The notes under the pieces: model-generated | What the model saw: the letters and a program-made list of their open reading frames with translations, nothing else | What the model was told of the DNA's origin: nothing | Databases searched by the model: none | NCBI GenBank assembly: GCA_041487355.1 | Contig: JBGPND010000104.1 | Coordinates: 1 to 16,532 of the forward strand | Direction: 5' to 3' | DNA length: 16,532 nt | Source: JAMXLO01 sp041487355 | Lineage (GTDB): Bacteria; Pseudomonadota; Alphaproteobacteria; Acetobacterales; Acetobacteraceae | Translations under genes and position numbers: made by a program | Part shown: piece after piece, positions 15,063-16,532 of the stretch | Layout: each line of letters opens with the position of its first letter | How positions within the stretch are numbered: the first letter of the stretch is position 1

Positions 15063-16532
15063 CGGATCTGTCGACACGCCGTACACCTCGCGCGCCATCT
15101 CGGGGCTGACGAATCCATTGCGGACATCGGCGCGGACACGGTCTGGGTCGCGGCTCCTTGGGTCGCCGTAGCCACCTGCGCCGGAAAGCCGGAAACTCAC
15201 GACGTCACCACGCCGCAGCCGCAGCACCTGCTTGGAACCGAGCTCGGTCTCCACGCCATCGCGCAGCAACACGGTGCGCGCGGGCGCACCAGGGGCACCG
15301 CCGAACAATCCGTAGGGGCGGAACCTGTGCCTCTCGCCGAGCAGCGACAACGTCGCATCGTCGCACAGCAGCTCGACATCCTTGCGCAATCCGGCGCCGC
15401 CGCGGAAACGCCCGGCACCGGCGGTGTCCGTCAGCAGCTCGAGCCGATGGATGCGAACCGGATTGTTCGTCTCGTGCACCTCGACCGGAACGTTGGCGCA
15501 GTTCATCACCGGCGACAGCGCCTCGGCGCCATCCTTGTCGGCCCGCCCGCCATAGCCCGCCAGCAGCAGGTCGTACATGATCCAGGGCCGCCCGGTCGCC
15601 TTGTCGATGCCGCCGATGTTCGGATTGCCCCAATGCGAGAATGCGCCCATCGCGCGTGACGGATCGGCCTGGGCGAGTGCGCCGTTGATCGCGTCGAAGA
15701 TGCGCACCTGCACCGCCGCGCGCCCGCCGCACGGCGCCGGGTAGACCGCGTTGAAGAAGCTTCCCTCGCGCGCCACTGCCTTGATCACGCGCTCGATGCC
15801 GGCATTGTTGGGAATGTCGATGCCGGCGAACACGCGGATGGCGAAGCTCGCGTAGGCGCGCGTGTAGTTCATGTAGCAGTTCAGCGCCGCCGGCACCTGA
15901 TCGCTCGAACGGGAGAAATCCACCACCGCCTCGCCATCCTTCAGCGTCACGTCCACCGCGACGCGGATCGGCTCGGTGCCGGGGCCGTAGTCATCGAGGT
16001 AGTCGTCGAAGCTGTAGGTTCCCTCCGGCAGGCGGCCGATCAGCTCGCGCGCTCTCTGTTCCGAGCGTTCGATGATCGCGTCGATCACCGCCGCCATCGT
16101 CTCTGCGCCGTAGGTTGTAAACAGATGACGCAGCCGTTCGGCGCCGACATGGTTGGCGTTGCGCTGCGCCAGCAGGTCGCCGCGCATCTTCTCCGGCAGA
16201 CGCACATTGCCGAGGATGACGCGCAGCAGGTCGGGATCGTACTCTCCCCCGTGCACCAGCTTCACCGGCAGGATGCGGATGCCTTCCTGGAAAGCCTCGG
16301 TGACGCCCTGCACCGCCTGCGAACCTGGCGACATCCCACCGACATCGACATGATGCGCCGTGGTCACGACATAGCCGAGCAAAGTGGCGTCATCGAACAC
16401 CGGCGCGACCAGGAACATGTCGGGATAGTGCCCGCCACCGAGTGCGGCGTCGTTGGTGGCAAGCATGTCGCCCGGCGCGAGCCGCTCCAGTGGCACATAG
16501 GCCAATACGTTCCGCACCGCGTAGGGCATGGC
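15057..16532 (-). CDS. Hydantoinase B / oxoprolinase family protein (5' end outside window)
   Basis: The frame is open to the right edge; 491 codons are visible and about 70-80 N-terminal residues are missing compared with the usual 520-570 length of HyuB proteins. Family features visible are ATNDAALGGGHYPDMFLVAPVF (normally NDPYxGGTHxPD), TTAHHVDVGGMSPGS, ILGNVRLPEKMRGDLLAQ, DFSRSSDQVPAALNC, and the C-terminal RFRGGAGLRKDVELL, GLFGGAPGAPA and LSGAGGYGDPRSRDPDRVRADVRNGFVS. HyuB works with the HyuA subunit in ATP-dependent opening of hydantoins, 5-oxoproline or related substrates, or in acetone-carboxylase-like complexes; hyuA is expected just right of the window. An ATG near the edge (16529) is internal to the family alignment and not the true start. 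Substrate cannot be assigned. Confidence 0.9.
   Translation of the reverse strand, partial: AMPYAVRNVLAYVPLERLAPGDMLATNDAALGGGHYPDMFLVAPVFDDATLLGYVVTTAHHVDVGGMSPGSQAVQGVTEAFQEGIRILPVKLVHGGEYDPDLLRVILGNVRLPEKMRGDLLAQRNANHVGAERLRHLFTTYGAETMAAVIDAIIERSEQRARELIGRLPEGTYSFDDYLDDYGPGTEPIRVAVDVTLKDGEAVVDFSRSSDQVPAALNCYMNYTRAYASFAIRVFAGIDIPNNAGIERVIKAVAREGSFFNAVYPAPCGGRAAVQVRIFDAINGALAQADPSRAMGAFSHWGNPNIGGIDKATGRPWIMYDLLLAGYGGRADKDGAEALSPVMNCANVPVEVHETNNPVRIHRLELLTDTAGAGRFRGGAGLRKDVELLCDDATLSLLGERHRFRPYGLFGGAPGAPARTVLLRDGVETELGSKQVLRLRRGDVVSFRLSGAGGYGDPRSRDPDRVRADVRNGFVSPEMAREVYGVSTDPL

Overview
The window is a high-GC, fully bacterial chromosomal segment. The block pcm-like methyltransferase / tolC / popZ (DUF2497) / valS on the minus strand is a gene order typical of Alphaproteobacteria. 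The PopZ-type termini, the GC-rich codon use and the many short palindromic intergenic repeats fit Rhodospirillales, perhaps Acetobacteraceae. The genus cannot be fixed from the sequence alone.

Layout from left to right. (1) Positions 1-5775 form a metabolic, probably accessory region: a family 5 ABC solute-binding protein (+), a glutathione S-transferase (-), a PdxA-family dehydrogenase (+), a small DUF2283 protein (-) and an acetolactate-synthase-like ThDP enzyme (-). These are not one operon; they are divergent or convergent neighbours separated by palindromic repeats. (2) Positions 5964-11691 hold the housekeeping envelope/polarity operon, transcribed leftwards: isoaspartyl-methyltransferase-like protein, TolC, PopZ and valyl-tRNA synthetase. 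(3) tRNA-Cys(GCA) is divergent from that operon and is followed by a 399-bp gene-free stretch packed with inverted repeats and ending in a 17-bp hairpin. (4) A GT4 glycosyltransferase (-) and trehalose-6-phosphate synthase OtsA (+) are divergent from a shared 276-bp region. (5) The 3' part of a hydantoinase B/oxoprolinase gene (-) runs off the right edge and overlaps the end of otsA by 6 bp.

Functionally, tolC and popZ with pcm and valS are core cell functions. otsA and the GT4 gene point to osmoprotectant or glycan synthesis. The solute-binding protein, the PdxA paralogue, the ThDP enzyme and HyuB look like pieces of uptake and catabolism of small organic compounds, but no complete pathway is visible.

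I do not see a clearly new biological system (no defence island, phage, CRISPR or secretion system). The most unusual content is the set of at least six palindromic elements. Two loci share a conserved loop with different but self-complementary stems, and one palindrome lies inside the popZ coding sequence. Promoter calls are weak by-eye matches only.
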